DNA of 64,000 nt from Paramicrobacterium sp051513965. Its GTDB lineage: Bacteria; Actinomycetota; Actinomycetes; Actinomycetales; Microbacteriaceae. Positions 16,631 to 24,914 of the stretch are shown in pieces. The notes under the pieces are model-generated. The model was not told where the DNA came from. It did not search any database and saw nothing but the letters and a program-made list of their open reading frames with translations. Made by a program: the position numbers and the translations under genes. The stretch's first letter is position 1; the number at the start of each line of letters is the position of its first letter. Location: contig NZ_CP195847.1 in the NCBI RefSeq assembly GCF_051513965.1, forward strand, positions 2,728,001 through 2,792,000, read 5' to 3'.

Positions 16631-17548
16631 ATGCATGACCTGACGTATGTCGACGCCGACACGGTTCGCAAGACTCTGAGCCCGGATGCCGCGGTCGAGG
16701 CGATCCGCGAGACGCTTCGCGGCTTCGATCCGGCGGACGACATTCCGCGGCAGCTGCTGCCGATTCCGGGCGGCGAGCTGCTGGTGATGCCCTCGGCCAC
16801 CGAGCAGGCGACGGGCATCAAGGTGCTCACCGTGGGGCCGGACGACCCGGGGCGCACGGTGCCGCGCATTCAGGGGCAGTATCTGCTGTTCGACCCCGAG
16901 ACGCTGTCGCCGCGGATGATGCTCGACGGCATCGCGCTGACGTCGCTGCGCACTCCCGCGGTATCGTTCGCGCCCGTTGCCCCGCTGCTGACGGCGAGCG
17001 CTGAGCCGCTGAACGTCGTCATCGTCGGCACGGGTGCGCAGGGCGTCGCCCACGAAGCCACGCTGCGCGCTGTACTGGGCGACGTGCGCGAGGCCACGGT
17101 GACGTACGTCAGCCGCACGCAGCCGGAGTGGTGCGAGAACTGGGCGCAGACGGGTTCCGCCGAGGCACGCGACGCTCTTGCGGCATCCGGTCTCATTGTC
17201 TGCGCGAGCACCGCGAAGACGCCCGTGCTCGATAACGAATGGGTGAAACCGGATGCCGTCGTGATCGCGCTCGGCTCGCACGACCCTGCGGAACGCGAAC
17301 TGCCGAGCGACCTCATGCGTCGGTCGCAGATCGTCGTGGAAGAGGTCGACACCGCGTACCGCAGCGGCGGTGACATCGTGATGGCGGCGGAAGAGGGCGC
17401 GATCACTCGCGACGACCTCATCCCGATGCGCGCCGTGATTCGTAGCGAACGCGAGCTGCGCCGTGACGCGCCCGTCGTGGTGAAGACGACGGGGATGTCG
17501 TGGGAAGACCTCGCGCTCGCCACGGCGATTGCGACCCTCCTCGGCTGA
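16631..17548 (+). CDS. Ornithine cyclodeaminase/mu-crystallin family protein, probable Delta1-pyrroline-2-carboxylate reductase
   Basis: A 305-residue NAD(P)-dependent enzyme. A substrate-binding N-terminal region (PRQLLPIPGGELLVMPS; GIKVLTV) precedes a Rossmann domain with VVIVGTGAQGVAHE near residue 130 and IALGSHDP near 215. The ATG at 16631 follows AAAGTGAG with good spacing. A 150-bp gap separates it from the racemase-family gene, so it could have its own promoter, although none is obvious. Family members either deaminate ornithine to proline or reduce Delta1-pyrroline-2-carboxylate to L-proline. The neighbouring PRAC-family gene favours the latter. Confidence 0.85.
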   Translation: MHDLTYVDADTVRKTLSPDAAVEAIRETLRGFDPADDIPRQLLPIPGGELLVMPSATEQATGIKVLTVGPDDPGRTVPRIQGQYLLFDPETLSPRMMLDGIALTSLRTPAVSFAPVAPLLTASAEPLNVVIVGTGAQGVAHEATLRAVLGDVREATVTYVSRTQPEWCENWAQTGSAEARDALAASGLIVCASTAKTPVLDNEWVKPDAVVIALGSHDPAERELPSDLMRRSQIVVEEVDTAYRSGGDIVMAAEEGAITRDDLIPMRAVIRSERELRRDAPVVVKTTGMSWEDLALATAIATLLG

Positions 17549-17566
17549 GGCCCGCGCGGGCGCCTC
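17547..17566. terminator. Possible GC-rich terminator between convergent genes
   Basis: GAGGC and GCCTC arms flank the self-complementary CCGCGCGG, immediately after the OCD-family stop. No T-run is present. It could serve both the OCD gene and the convergent lacI-type gene. Confidence 0.35.
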
Positions 17567-17658
17567 CACCTCAGGCCGTCGCGCTCGCGTGAGGCGCTCC
17601 GGGCAAGAGTGACAACGGCGCGAGGCCGCGCGTGGCACACTCGAGCATCGCCATGCAG

Positions 17659-18708
17659 TCAGGCTCTTGCGGTGCGCGGGCCTGACAGCGTTGTACCCGT
17701 CTCGAGAGCGCAGGGCAAGAGCTTCCTCGTCTCGACAGACTCGTCTGCCTCGCCCCGCACGATCCGAGCGAGCAGGCGCACAGCCTCGGCGCCGAGCGCC
17801 ACACGTGGTGCCACGAGTCGCGTCACGTCGCGTACATCTTCACCTCGGCGAGCCTGTTCACCCAGCGCCACGATCGAGATGTCCCGCGGCACAGCTCGGC
17901 CGTGTGGTTCGAGTTCGCGCACGAGTCGATGGGCAGCGACGGGATCCTCAACGAAGACAACTGTCGCATCGGCCGCGTCAATGTTATGCACAAGCGACGC
18001 GGAGTCGCTCGGCACACGGGTCACGACCCGGGCTGTCACTCCATGGCGGTGTGCTGCCTCGGTGAAGCCCGCGAGACGATCACGTGTTGACTCTGCCTCG
18101 AACGGAAGGCAAACGTAGAGAAACTGCTCGTGGCCCAGTGCCACGGCACGGTCAACGAGTTCACTGACCGCACGCGCATAGTCCGCGCCGACATAGGGAA
18201 CGCGTTCATCGCCGTCCCGGCGCCCCACTGCGACAAACGGATACTCCAGCTCGACGAGGCGCGCAAGCTCACCGGCATCCATCTGACGCCCCAGCAGTAC
18301 ACAGCCGTCGGCCAGCCGAAGCCGACTCCCCTCGCGCAGCAGCCGTCGGGGGCCTTCGCGTGTGCGTGAACTGGTGAACATGAGCAGGTCGGCACCCAGT
18401 TCTTCCGCCGCCGACTCGACACCCGTGAGCAGCGGCGCATAGAAGTCAGACGTCTCGGCAGGAAAGGCCGACTCGTAGGTGAACACTCCGAGAATATTGT
18501 TTGCCTTACCGGCGAGAATGCGCGCGGCCGGATCTGCCGCATAGTTCGTGTCGCGCAACACGTCGAGAACGCGCTGCCGCGTGCCGTCTGAGAGCCGCGT
18601 CGTCGTGTCAGTGCGGCCGCTCAGCACGAGAGACACGGCGGCCTGGCTCACTCCGGCGAGCTCAGCGATGCGGCGCTGAGTCATCCGGCGCGGGTGCGGT
18701 GACGTCAC
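17659..18708 (-). CDS. LacI-family repressor (paralogue 1)
   Basis: A 349-residue regulator. The N-terminal LacI helix-turn-helix and hinge (MTQRRIAELAGVSQAAVSLV; ILAGKANN) precedes a periplasmic-binding-like sensor domain starting ILGVFTYE. The GTG at 18708 is selected because AAGGGAG lies six bases upstream. It is divergent from the wall-anchored GH43-like gene, with an operator-like palindrome between them. It is clearly paralogous to the repressor at 27871: both share ILGVFTYE, ADGC-LLG-Q and PYVGADY in order. It most likely binds a sugar and controls the GH43-like gene. Confidence 0.92.
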   Translation of the reverse strand: MTSPHPRRMTQRRIAELAGVSQAAVSLVLSGRTDTTTRLSDGTRQRVLDVLRDTNYAADPAARILAGKANNILGVFTYESAFPAETSDFYAPLLTGVESAAEELGADLLMFTSSRTREGPRRLLREGSRLRLADGCVLLGRQMDAGELARLVELEYPFVAVGRRDGDERVPYVGADYARAVSELVDRAVALGHEQFLYVCLPFEAESTRDRLAGFTEAAHRHGVTARVVTRVPSDSASLVHNIDAADATVVFVEDPVAAHRLVRELEPHGRAVPRDISIVALGEQARRGEDVRDVTRLVAPRVALGAEAVRLLARIVRGEADESVETRKLLPCALETGTTLSGPRTARA

Positions 18709-18824
18709 GTGGGGCTCCCTTCTGACGCAGCGATCCTCTCGGTCGCGCGCGTGGATCGCACAGCACTCGCGCACGCACATCGTCCGCCTCGAAATGATGC
18801 TGATTATCCTAGCGACTTCTGATG

Positions 18825-18842
18825 TGATTATGCGTATCATCA
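18825..18842. promoter_or_regulatory. LacI-type operator
   Basis: The sequence TGATTATGCGTATCATCA matches its own reverse complement at 14 of 18 positions and has the central CG typical of LacI sites. It lies between the divergent repressor and GH43-like genes and resembles the operator at 29065. Confidence 0.55.
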
Positions 18843-18861
18843 CGAATGCTATTCCCACACG

Positions 18862-18881
18862 TGGCGCCAGCGCTGGCGCCA
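18862..18881. promoter_or_regulatory. Perfect 20-bp palindrome in the GH43-like leader
   Basis: TGGCGCCAGCGCTGGCGCCA is identical to its reverse complement. It ends at the first base of the AGAAGGAG ribosome site of the gene at 18894. It may be an operator for a dimer, or a structure that limits ribosome access. Confidence 0.5.
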
Positions 18882-18893
18882 GAAGGAGCATTC

Positions 18894-21074
18894 ATGAGCA
18901 TTCGACAACGTTTGGCCGCCATCGCGGTGGCCACGGCCCTCATCGTCACGGGGTTCGCGACGACAACCGTTCCCTCAGCGACGGCCACGGTGCCCGAAGA
19001 CGAGAATCCGCTTCCCGTCTTCACGCTTGACGGGCCCATCATCGACAAAGACAACGTCGACACGTGGAACCCGGGGCACGAATTCATCTTCCCGTCCGTG
19101 TTCCACGCGAGCGAGTATCTCGATGAGCCCCTGGCCGAGTGGTACATCTACTACGCGCCCCACGATGCGCCGGGCGGCATCAACCTGATGTACTCCGATT
19201 CACTCGACGGGCCGTGGACGCAGTACGAGGCCAACCCGCTTATTCGCAAGACCTGGGGCGACTACTACGACGTGTCGCACGTGTCGGCTCCGGATGCCGT
19301 CTGGAATGACCAGACTGGTGAGCTCTTCCTCTACTTTCACGGAGAGAACACGACAGACCGGTATGCGACCTCAACTGACGGTGTGACGTTTGACTACGGC
19401 GGGGTTGTGATGACGACGGAGCAGTTTGGTCAGGATGCCACGGAGACGTCGTACAACCGCATCTTCGAGAATCCGTTTCCCGAGAACGGGTGGGAGTACG
19501 CCATGTTCTTCATGGTGAATGACACCACGAACGTTCGCCGCATTGGCCTGGCGTATTCGCACGACATGGTGAAGTGGGAGCCACAGCCCGGCTGGGTCGT
19601 TGAGCCCGGGGTGGCCGAAGGAACAAACGTCGCCGGGCCGGAGATCTGGCAGTGGCAGGGCACGACCTACGTACTCTACGGCTCAAGCACGGGGACGATC
19701 TTCGCGAAGCAGCTTGACAGCTCACTCCACTCGTTCGGCGAGTCGCTTCCGCTGTACGTTCCTGGCGCCACTCCGCCTCAAGATGGTCGTGCGAGTTCGC
19801 CGCAAATCATCACCGTCGGAGACAAGACCCACATGATCTTCGAGATCGGCGGTCGCAGCGGCACAACGATCGCACACGCAACGCTGGATCCTGACGGCAT
19901 CCGCGACCCGCTGAACACTCGCCCCGAAGACCCGATGTATGAGAAGTGCGTGGGTGCCGGAAGCGACGACTTCGATGGCGCGTCACTGGGCTCCGACTGG
20001 AGCGTTGTTCGTGACGACGTAGATCGCTATTCGGTCGCCGATGGTGCGCTGAATATGTCGTCGTCTCCGACGTCTGTCGATGGGGCAACGCTGCCACAAC
20101 GCGCCGTCTCAGCCGATGAGGCGTGGGAGGTCACGACGAAACTGACCTACAACCCCGCCGAGAAGTATCAGCAGGCGGGGCTCATGCTCTATCGCGACGA
20201 CCTCAATAACGCGAAGCTGACCTGGGGTTACGCGAAGGGTGGCCAGCGCATCGACCTCGTGTGGAAGAACAATGGGAAAGATCGCTTCGACGGCTGGGCG
20301 TGGGAAGACTCGCTGTTTCCGCCCGCCGATATGGGTGACACCATCTGGCTGCGCTTGACGAGTGACAGCGACTGGATCACGGCCGCTGCCTCGACAGACG
20401 GGCAGACGTTCACGACAGTGGGGCGTCCCATCGCAGCAGAAGATCTGAGCGCGACGGCTATCGGGCCCACTGCATACCGAGGCGCTACGGGGGCGCCTGA
20501 CACCATCGCGTCGTTCGACTGGTTCCGTTTCACACCGACGGGTGCGGAGCTCGACGCGTGCAGCGGCGCGGGGAGCGACCCTGGTGACGATCAGGGAGAC
20601 GACAACGGCCAGGGTGACGATGACCAGCAGGGCGACGACCAGGGTGACGATGATCAGCAGGGCGACGGCCAGCAGGGCGACGACGAGTCACCCGCTGCCC
20701 TGAGAGCGTCGGTGGCGCACGGCACGCTCAAGCCGGGCGCAACGCAGGTGGTGAGCGCGACGGGCTTCGGGCCGGGGGAAGTCGTCACAGGAACGATGCA
20801 CTCGACTCCGCTGGATCTCGGAACCCAGACGGCGGATGCTGACGGGGAAGTCACCTTCAGGTGGACGATACCCGCAGACACCGATGCAGGGGTGCACACC
20901 GCGGTGCTGTCAGGCGAGACATCGGGCGAGGTCACGGCGGAGTTCCGCGTGACAGGTAAGGTGCTGGCATCCACGGGTGCCGATGTGGCGCCGTGGCTCT
21001 GGGGTAGTGCGTTGCTGCTTCTCCTGGGAGCTGGAGTGCTCACTGCCGGGCGGCTGCGCAGAAGGGTCGAGTAA
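18894..21074 (+). CDS. Secreted, wall-anchored GH43-like glycosidase with a ConA-like domain
   Basis: A 726-residue surface protein. A Sec signal peptide covers residues 1-36. A five-bladed-propeller-like domain (about 45-345) contains IFPSVFHASEY, WYIYYAPHD, SAPDAVW and AGPEIWQWQG, resembling GH43/GH130-type folds. A DUF1349 or xylosidase-C-terminal concanavalin-like domain (about 365-555) follows. A repetitive Asp/Gln/Gly linker (about 565-600), a small beta domain and the sorting signal LASTG with a helix and RRR tail complete it. LAXTG is the sequence preferred by class E sortases. The ATG at 18894 has AGAAGGAG upstream. The family assignment is approximate and the substrate is unknown; the divergent LacI repressor suggests sugar induction. 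Confidence 0.75.
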   Translation: MSIRQRLAAIAVATALIVTGFATTTVPSATATVPEDENPLPVFTLDGPIIDKDNVDTWNPGHEFIFPSVFHASEYLDEPLAEWYIYYAPHDAPGGINLMYSDSLDGPWTQYEANPLIRKTWGDYYDVSHVSAPDAVWNDQTGELFLYFHGENTTDRYATSTDGVTFDYGGVVMTTEQFGQDATETSYNRIFENPFPENGWEYAMFFMVNDTTNVRRIGLAYSHDMVKWEPQPGWVVEPGVAEGTNVAGPEIWQWQGTTYVLYGSSTGTIFAKQLDSSLHSFGESLPLYVPGATPPQDGRASSPQIITVGDKTHMIFEIGGRSGTTIAHATLDPDGIRDPLNTRPEDPMYEKCVGAGSDDFDGASLGSDWSVVRDDVDRYSVADGALNMSSSPTSVDGATLPQRAVSADEAWEVTTKLTYNPAEKYQQAGLMLYRDDLNNAKLTWGYAKGGQRIDLVWKNNGKDRFDGWAWEDSLFPPADMGDTIWLRLTSDSDWITAAASTDGQTFTTVGRPIAAEDLSATAIGPTAYRGATGAPDTIASFDWFRFTPTGAELDACSGAGSDPGDDQGDDNGQGDDDQQGDDQGDDDQQGDGQQGDDESPAALRASVAHGTLKPGATQVVSATGFGPGEVVTGTMHSTPLDLGTQTADADGEVTFRWTIPADTDAGVHTAVLSGETSGEVTAEFRVTGKVLASTGADVAPWLWGSALLLLLGAGVLTAGRLRRRVE

Positions 21075-21090
21075 CGGTAGGCGGCACGTG

Positions 21091-21129
21091 TGGTGCACCG
21101 TATTCCTTCGAGGAACGCGGTGCACCACT
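21091..21129. terminator. Hairpin terminator after the GH43-like gene
   Basis: An 11-bp perfect stem (GTGGTGCACCG and complement) encloses a 17-base loop that contains its own small TTCCT/AGGAA stem. It starts 17 bp after the stop. From here to 21349 there is no gene and no other convincing signal. Confidence 0.65.
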
Positions 21130-21349
21130 CTCGTACGCGGAGCCGCGGCTCGCGTCAGCTGAGCCCCCAGATGACTCCGCACGTCATGTGCGGCTCGGTG
21201 AATCGACGGTGAATTCCGAGATCCACTGCGCGTGGGGCCTACCAGACCCCGAGTATTAGAGTTCTACAAGTGTGACGATGTCGGCGCACTCCGAGTAGCG
21301 CTTCAAGCTGGTGTGCTTGTGCGTTTCGGGTGTCGGAGCCGCCGCGGTC

Positions 21350-22875
21350 TTACGATCGCGGCACGGTATGTCGTTCGGATGCCGGTGGGTCGCCGTCATC
21401 GTCGTGAATCTGGCTGTCAGACGCAGTGCTCCCGCCGCTGGACGCGCTCGTCCTGTCGCTGGGCGTGCTCGTGCCGTTCATGGGTTCGCGGCGTCCGAGG
21501 TAGTCGCGGGTGATGAACCAGTCTGGTGGGGTCAGTTTCGGGTGGCCGTTGTCATCGCGGGTGAGGGTCCATTCGCCGTGCTCGACCAGTCGATGATGCC
21601 ACCAACAGATAAGCACCCCGTTGGGGAGGTCGGTGGTGCCGCCGTTCTCCCAGCCCAGAACATGGTGCGCTTCACACAGCCAGGCGGGAATCGGGCAGTC
21701 GGGGATGACGCAAGTGCTGCCGTCGCGGGCGATCATGGCCAGGCGCTGCTTCGGGGTGAAGAACCGTTCCGTGCGTCCGAGATTCAACACCTCACCGTGA
21801 GCGTCAATGTCGACGTTGTTGGTGTCGCCGTCGCACTGCATCTGTTTCACAAACGACACCGGTAACGGTGCCGGGGAGCCTGGCGACCAGGCAGCACCCG
21901 TCCCAGTGTTCAGGTTGCGTTCATCGACGGTGACCAGCACCGTCGGTCCGCGGCCGTGGAGTTTCGGGGTGCTGTCGTGTTTCCCCACTCCGGCGATGAT
22001 CGCCGTGAACACATCAGCACGCTCCTGCGGCCTGGACCGGGGCTCGGGCTCCTGCCCCCGATCAGCCAACTCGTCAGCGTTCATGAACGTCGGCGAAGTT
22101 CTTGTCGACATGTAGGCGTCGAACACGGGGTGATCTGCACGGCCTGCTCCGGAGACAACGTGCCGGCGATCTTCAAGGACCCGTCGTCCAGGTGACGGAA
22201 CACCAGCTTCCGTGCCTCGTGCAGTTCCTCCGCCGACGGGGCCACACCATCCGGGTCCATCACCGACACGAACAACCGGGCCTGCCGCCGCAGTGTCTCC
22301 GCACTGACGGGGGCCTTCCCGAACGCACCGGTCGCATTCCCGAGGAGTTTTTCTTCGGCCCAATCGAGATTCTCCGGCGCCACCCGCGCCCGGACTGGCC
22401 CCAACAACGAGGTGACAACCTCAGCAACGTCTAAACCGATTCTGCCGTCATGAAGATGCTCAGCCGTCTTCGCAAAAATCGGGTCCAAGGGCAGACCGGT
22501 GTCAGACACCCGCGGCGCCGCGTCTTCCGCAACGCGTGCGTATCGGTACGCGGTCGAGTTCTTCACCCCCGTCACCTTCTCAAACAGGACAGCCGGGCTC
22601 CGCGACCCGTGACGAGCCGCAAGACCAGTGAAGCCAGCATCCACATCAGACCGCCGGGCAATATCACCAACATTGGCGACCTGCTGGCCCTCCACAACGC
22701 GCGTGATATTCCCGAGCAGCCCCGTATAAGTGAGCAGCTCATCAGAGGAGAGCGTCGCCGGGTCGATATGGGTGAGTTCGGCAGCATCCGCGAGAAGCTT
22801 TTCAGCAGCACGCACCGCGACAGCATCCGCCCCCTCATTCGGGTCGAAGCCTTGTGCTGCCGTCTCGTTTCGCAT
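21350..22875 (-). pseudogene. DUF222 (13E12-type) HNH endonuclease-like gene, frameshifted
   Basis: The N-terminal half (MRNETAAQGF to LSPEQAV) carries the DUF222 helical domain. Near 22135 the frame shifts by one base and the protein continues as DHPVFDAYMSTR through to 21350. The C-terminal half has the HNH nuclease motif TCVIPDCPIP, then CEAHHVLGWENGG and NGVLICWWHHRLVEHG. Such proteins are multicopy in mycobacteria and Microbacteriaceae; their role is unknown. The ATG at 22875 has no ribosome site, but GATAAT lies six bases before it, which fits a leaderless message. It could be a decayed copy or a single-base sequencing error. Confidence 0.75.
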
Positions 22876-22986
22876 ACCCACATTATCGTGGGAGCCACTG
22901 ACATTCCCGACACCAAAACAGCCGATCACACACCCATTGTGGATAACTCACCAAAGTTTCTACCTGTGGACGGATAGTCAGCGAAG

Positions 22987-23031
22987 CCACAAGTGCGCCG
23001 TATGCCAGGCGAGGCAACGGCGCACTTGTGG
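22987..23031. terminator. Terminator of the carbohydrate ABC operon
   Basis: A perfect 15-bp stem (CCACAAGTGCGCCGT and complement) with a 15-base loop, placed 10 bp beyond the stop of the last permease gene. Confidence 0.75.
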
Positions 23032-23041
23032 TGACGTCGCG

Positions 23042-23965
23042 TCAGCCTTTCAGACCCGTTTGCGCGAGACCCTGCACGAACTGCTTCTGCGCGACAAGGA
23101 ACACAGCCAACACGGGAAGCACAGTCAGCGTCGTCGCCGCCAGCTGAACGTTCCACATCGGGCCGCCATACGCATCGACATACTGGGTCAGAGCCTGCGG
23201 CAGAGTGAACATATTCTTACTCGACAGATACACGATCGGCTCGAGGTAGAGGTTCCACGACTTCAAGAACGTGAAGATCGCCACCGCGGCGAGCGCCGAC
23301 CTCGAAAGCGGGAATGCGATGCGCCAGAAGATGCCCCAGCGCCCCAACCCATCCATGCGCCCAGCCTCTTCAAGCTCGCCAGGCAGCCCCAGAAAGAACT
23401 GCCGCATGATGAAGACGGCGAGCACAGCCGGCGCCCCGAAGATCGGAATCACGATCAAAGGCCAGTGGGTATTGATGAGCCCCAGCTCGTTGACGAACCG
23501 AAAGAGAGGCACAATCGTCACTTCTGACGGCACAAGCAAGCCGACAAGCACGATCAGGAACAGGATGTTGACGCCGGGGAATCGCATGCGCGCGAACGCA
23601 TACCCGGCCATCGCCGCGAAGAGCATCGTTCCGATCGTGACGATCGCCGCGATGTATAAGCTGTTCCAGTACTGCTGCGCAAAAGGCTGGAGCCGAAACA
23701 CCTCCCCGTATGCATCGAAGCTCGGGTCTGTCGGCCACAGCGTCGGCACCTTCGCGAGAATTTCGCTCATCGGCTTCAGGCTCGACGTCGCCATCCACAG
23801 GGTCGGAAAGATGAAGGGGATGCTGATAACAGCCAGCACCACAACGAGCGCCGCCCTGCCCCAGCGGCGCTTGCGCTTGAGCGCGCCGGAGTGCCCGGGT
23901 TTCGCCGCCGTTGGCTGTCGCTTCCCGCGCACGCTCTGCTGCGCCACGTCGGTCTCAGTTTTCAT
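23042..23965 (-). CDS. Carbohydrate ABC transporter permease (MalG type)
   Basis: A 307-residue permease with six membrane helices after a basic cytoplasmic N-terminus (KRKRRWGR). The coupling motif EEAGRMDGLGRWGIFWRIAF is at about residue 205 and has the EAA form of the CUT1 MalG subunit. It overlaps the MalF-type gene by 11 bp. It is the last gene of the LacI-FAD oxidoreductase-ABC operon. No ATPase gene lies in this operon, so a shared MsiK-like ATPase encoded elsewhere is likely, as is common in actinobacteria. Confidence 0.94.
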   Translation of the reverse strand: MKTETDVAQQSVRGKRQPTAAKPGHSGALKRKRRWGRAALVVVLAVISIPFIFPTLWMATSSLKPMSEILAKVPTLWPTDPSFDAYGEVFRLQPFAQQYWNSLYIAAIVTIGTMLFAAMAGYAFARMRFPGVNILFLIVLVGLLVPSEVTIVPLFRFVNELGLINTHWPLIVIPIFGAPAVLAVFIMRQFFLGLPGELEEAGRMDGLGRWGIFWRIAFPLSRSALAAVAIFTFLKSWNLYLEPIVYLSSKNMFTLPQALTQYVDAYGGPMWNVQLAATTLTVLPVLAVFLVAQKQFVQGLAQTGLKG

Positions 23966-24908
23966 TGAAGACCCACCTCTTTCGGGTCTGCCATTGGAGC
24001 AGGGTCAGAATCAGCACGATGATGAACAGCAGCACCGAGACGGCACTGGCATAGCCGAAGTCGTTGAACTGGAACGCCTGCTGGTAGAGGTAGTAGACGA
24101 GCACTGTCGTCGAGTTGCCTGGGCCGCCCTGCGTCAGAACGTCGATCTGGGCGAACACTTCGAGGGAACCCACGATCGTGAGGATTGACACGAGAAGGAT
24201 CGTGGGGCTGATCATCGGCACGGTAATCGACCAGAAGCGACGCCAGGCGCGCGCGCCGTCAATGCGCGCTGCTTCCATCAGCTCTTCTGGAACGCCTTGC
24301 AGCGCAGCGAGGAAGAGGATCATGTTCATGCCGACGTTCTTGAACACCTGCACGACAATTACGGCGAGCATGGCAGTGAAGTCGCCACGCAGCCAGTTCG
24401 GCCCCTGGATGCCCAGGAGATCGAGGAAGCCGTTGATGCCGCCGTCCGCCTGCAGCAGAAAGCTCCACACGATCGTCCAGGCAACGAGGGAGACCACAAC
24501 AGGCGAGAAGAAGAACGTGCGAAATGTGGTGGTGCCTGGAAGCTTCTGATTGAGCATCACGGCGAGGAACAGGGCCAGCGTGATGTTCAGAACAACGAGA
24601 CCGATCGAGAACCAGAGGCTGGCAAGCAGCGAATCGTGCAGGCCCTCGTCTGACAGCATCCTCTCGTAATTCTCACCACCGGCGAAAGTGAACGTGTTGG
24701 CGAGCACGTTCCAGTCGTGAAGCGAATACCAGAACACCGTGACGAGCGGCACGATAACGAAGGCGAGCGAGCCCAGCACGACGGGGGCGACCATCGTGTA
24801 CCCGACGATCCAGTCGCCGCGCGTTGCCGCGGAGCGACGGGGGCCCGTGCTGCGCCCTCGCCGCTTCGCGGTGTCGCCCGCCAGCACTGCGGCGGTGGTG
24901 GTGGCCAT
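23955..24908 (-). CDS. Carbohydrate ABC transporter permease (MalF type)
   Basis: A 317-residue CUT1 permease with six helices, a large extracytoplasmic loop after helix 1 (LHDWNVLANTFTFAGGENYE) and the EAA coupling motif MEAARIDGARAWRRFWSITV near residue 225. It starts 6 bp after the binding-protein gene and pairs with the MalG-type subunit. Nothing unusual was seen. Confidence 0.94.
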   Translation of the reverse strand: MATTTAAVLAGDTAKRRGRSTGPRRSAATRGDWIVGYTMVAPVVLGSLAFVIVPLVTVFWYSLHDWNVLANTFTFAGGENYERMLSDEGLHDSLLASLWFSIGLVVLNITLALFLAVMLNQKLPGTTTFRTFFFSPVVVSLVAWTIVWSFLLQADGGINGFLDLLGIQGPNWLRGDFTAMLAVIVVQVFKNVGMNMILFLAALQGVPEELMEAARIDGARAWRRFWSITVPMISPTILLVSILTIVGSLEVFAQIDVLTQGGPGNSTTVLVYYLYQQAFQFNDFGYASAVSVLLFIIVLILTLLQWQTRKRWVFNEN

Positions 24909-24914
24909 GCTGCG

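Noticed and set aside
20580..20690. Asp/Gln/Gly-coding repeats as a functional DNA repeat
   Set aside because: They encode the flexible acidic linker before the sorting domain of the GH43-like protein, a common feature of wall-anchored proteins.
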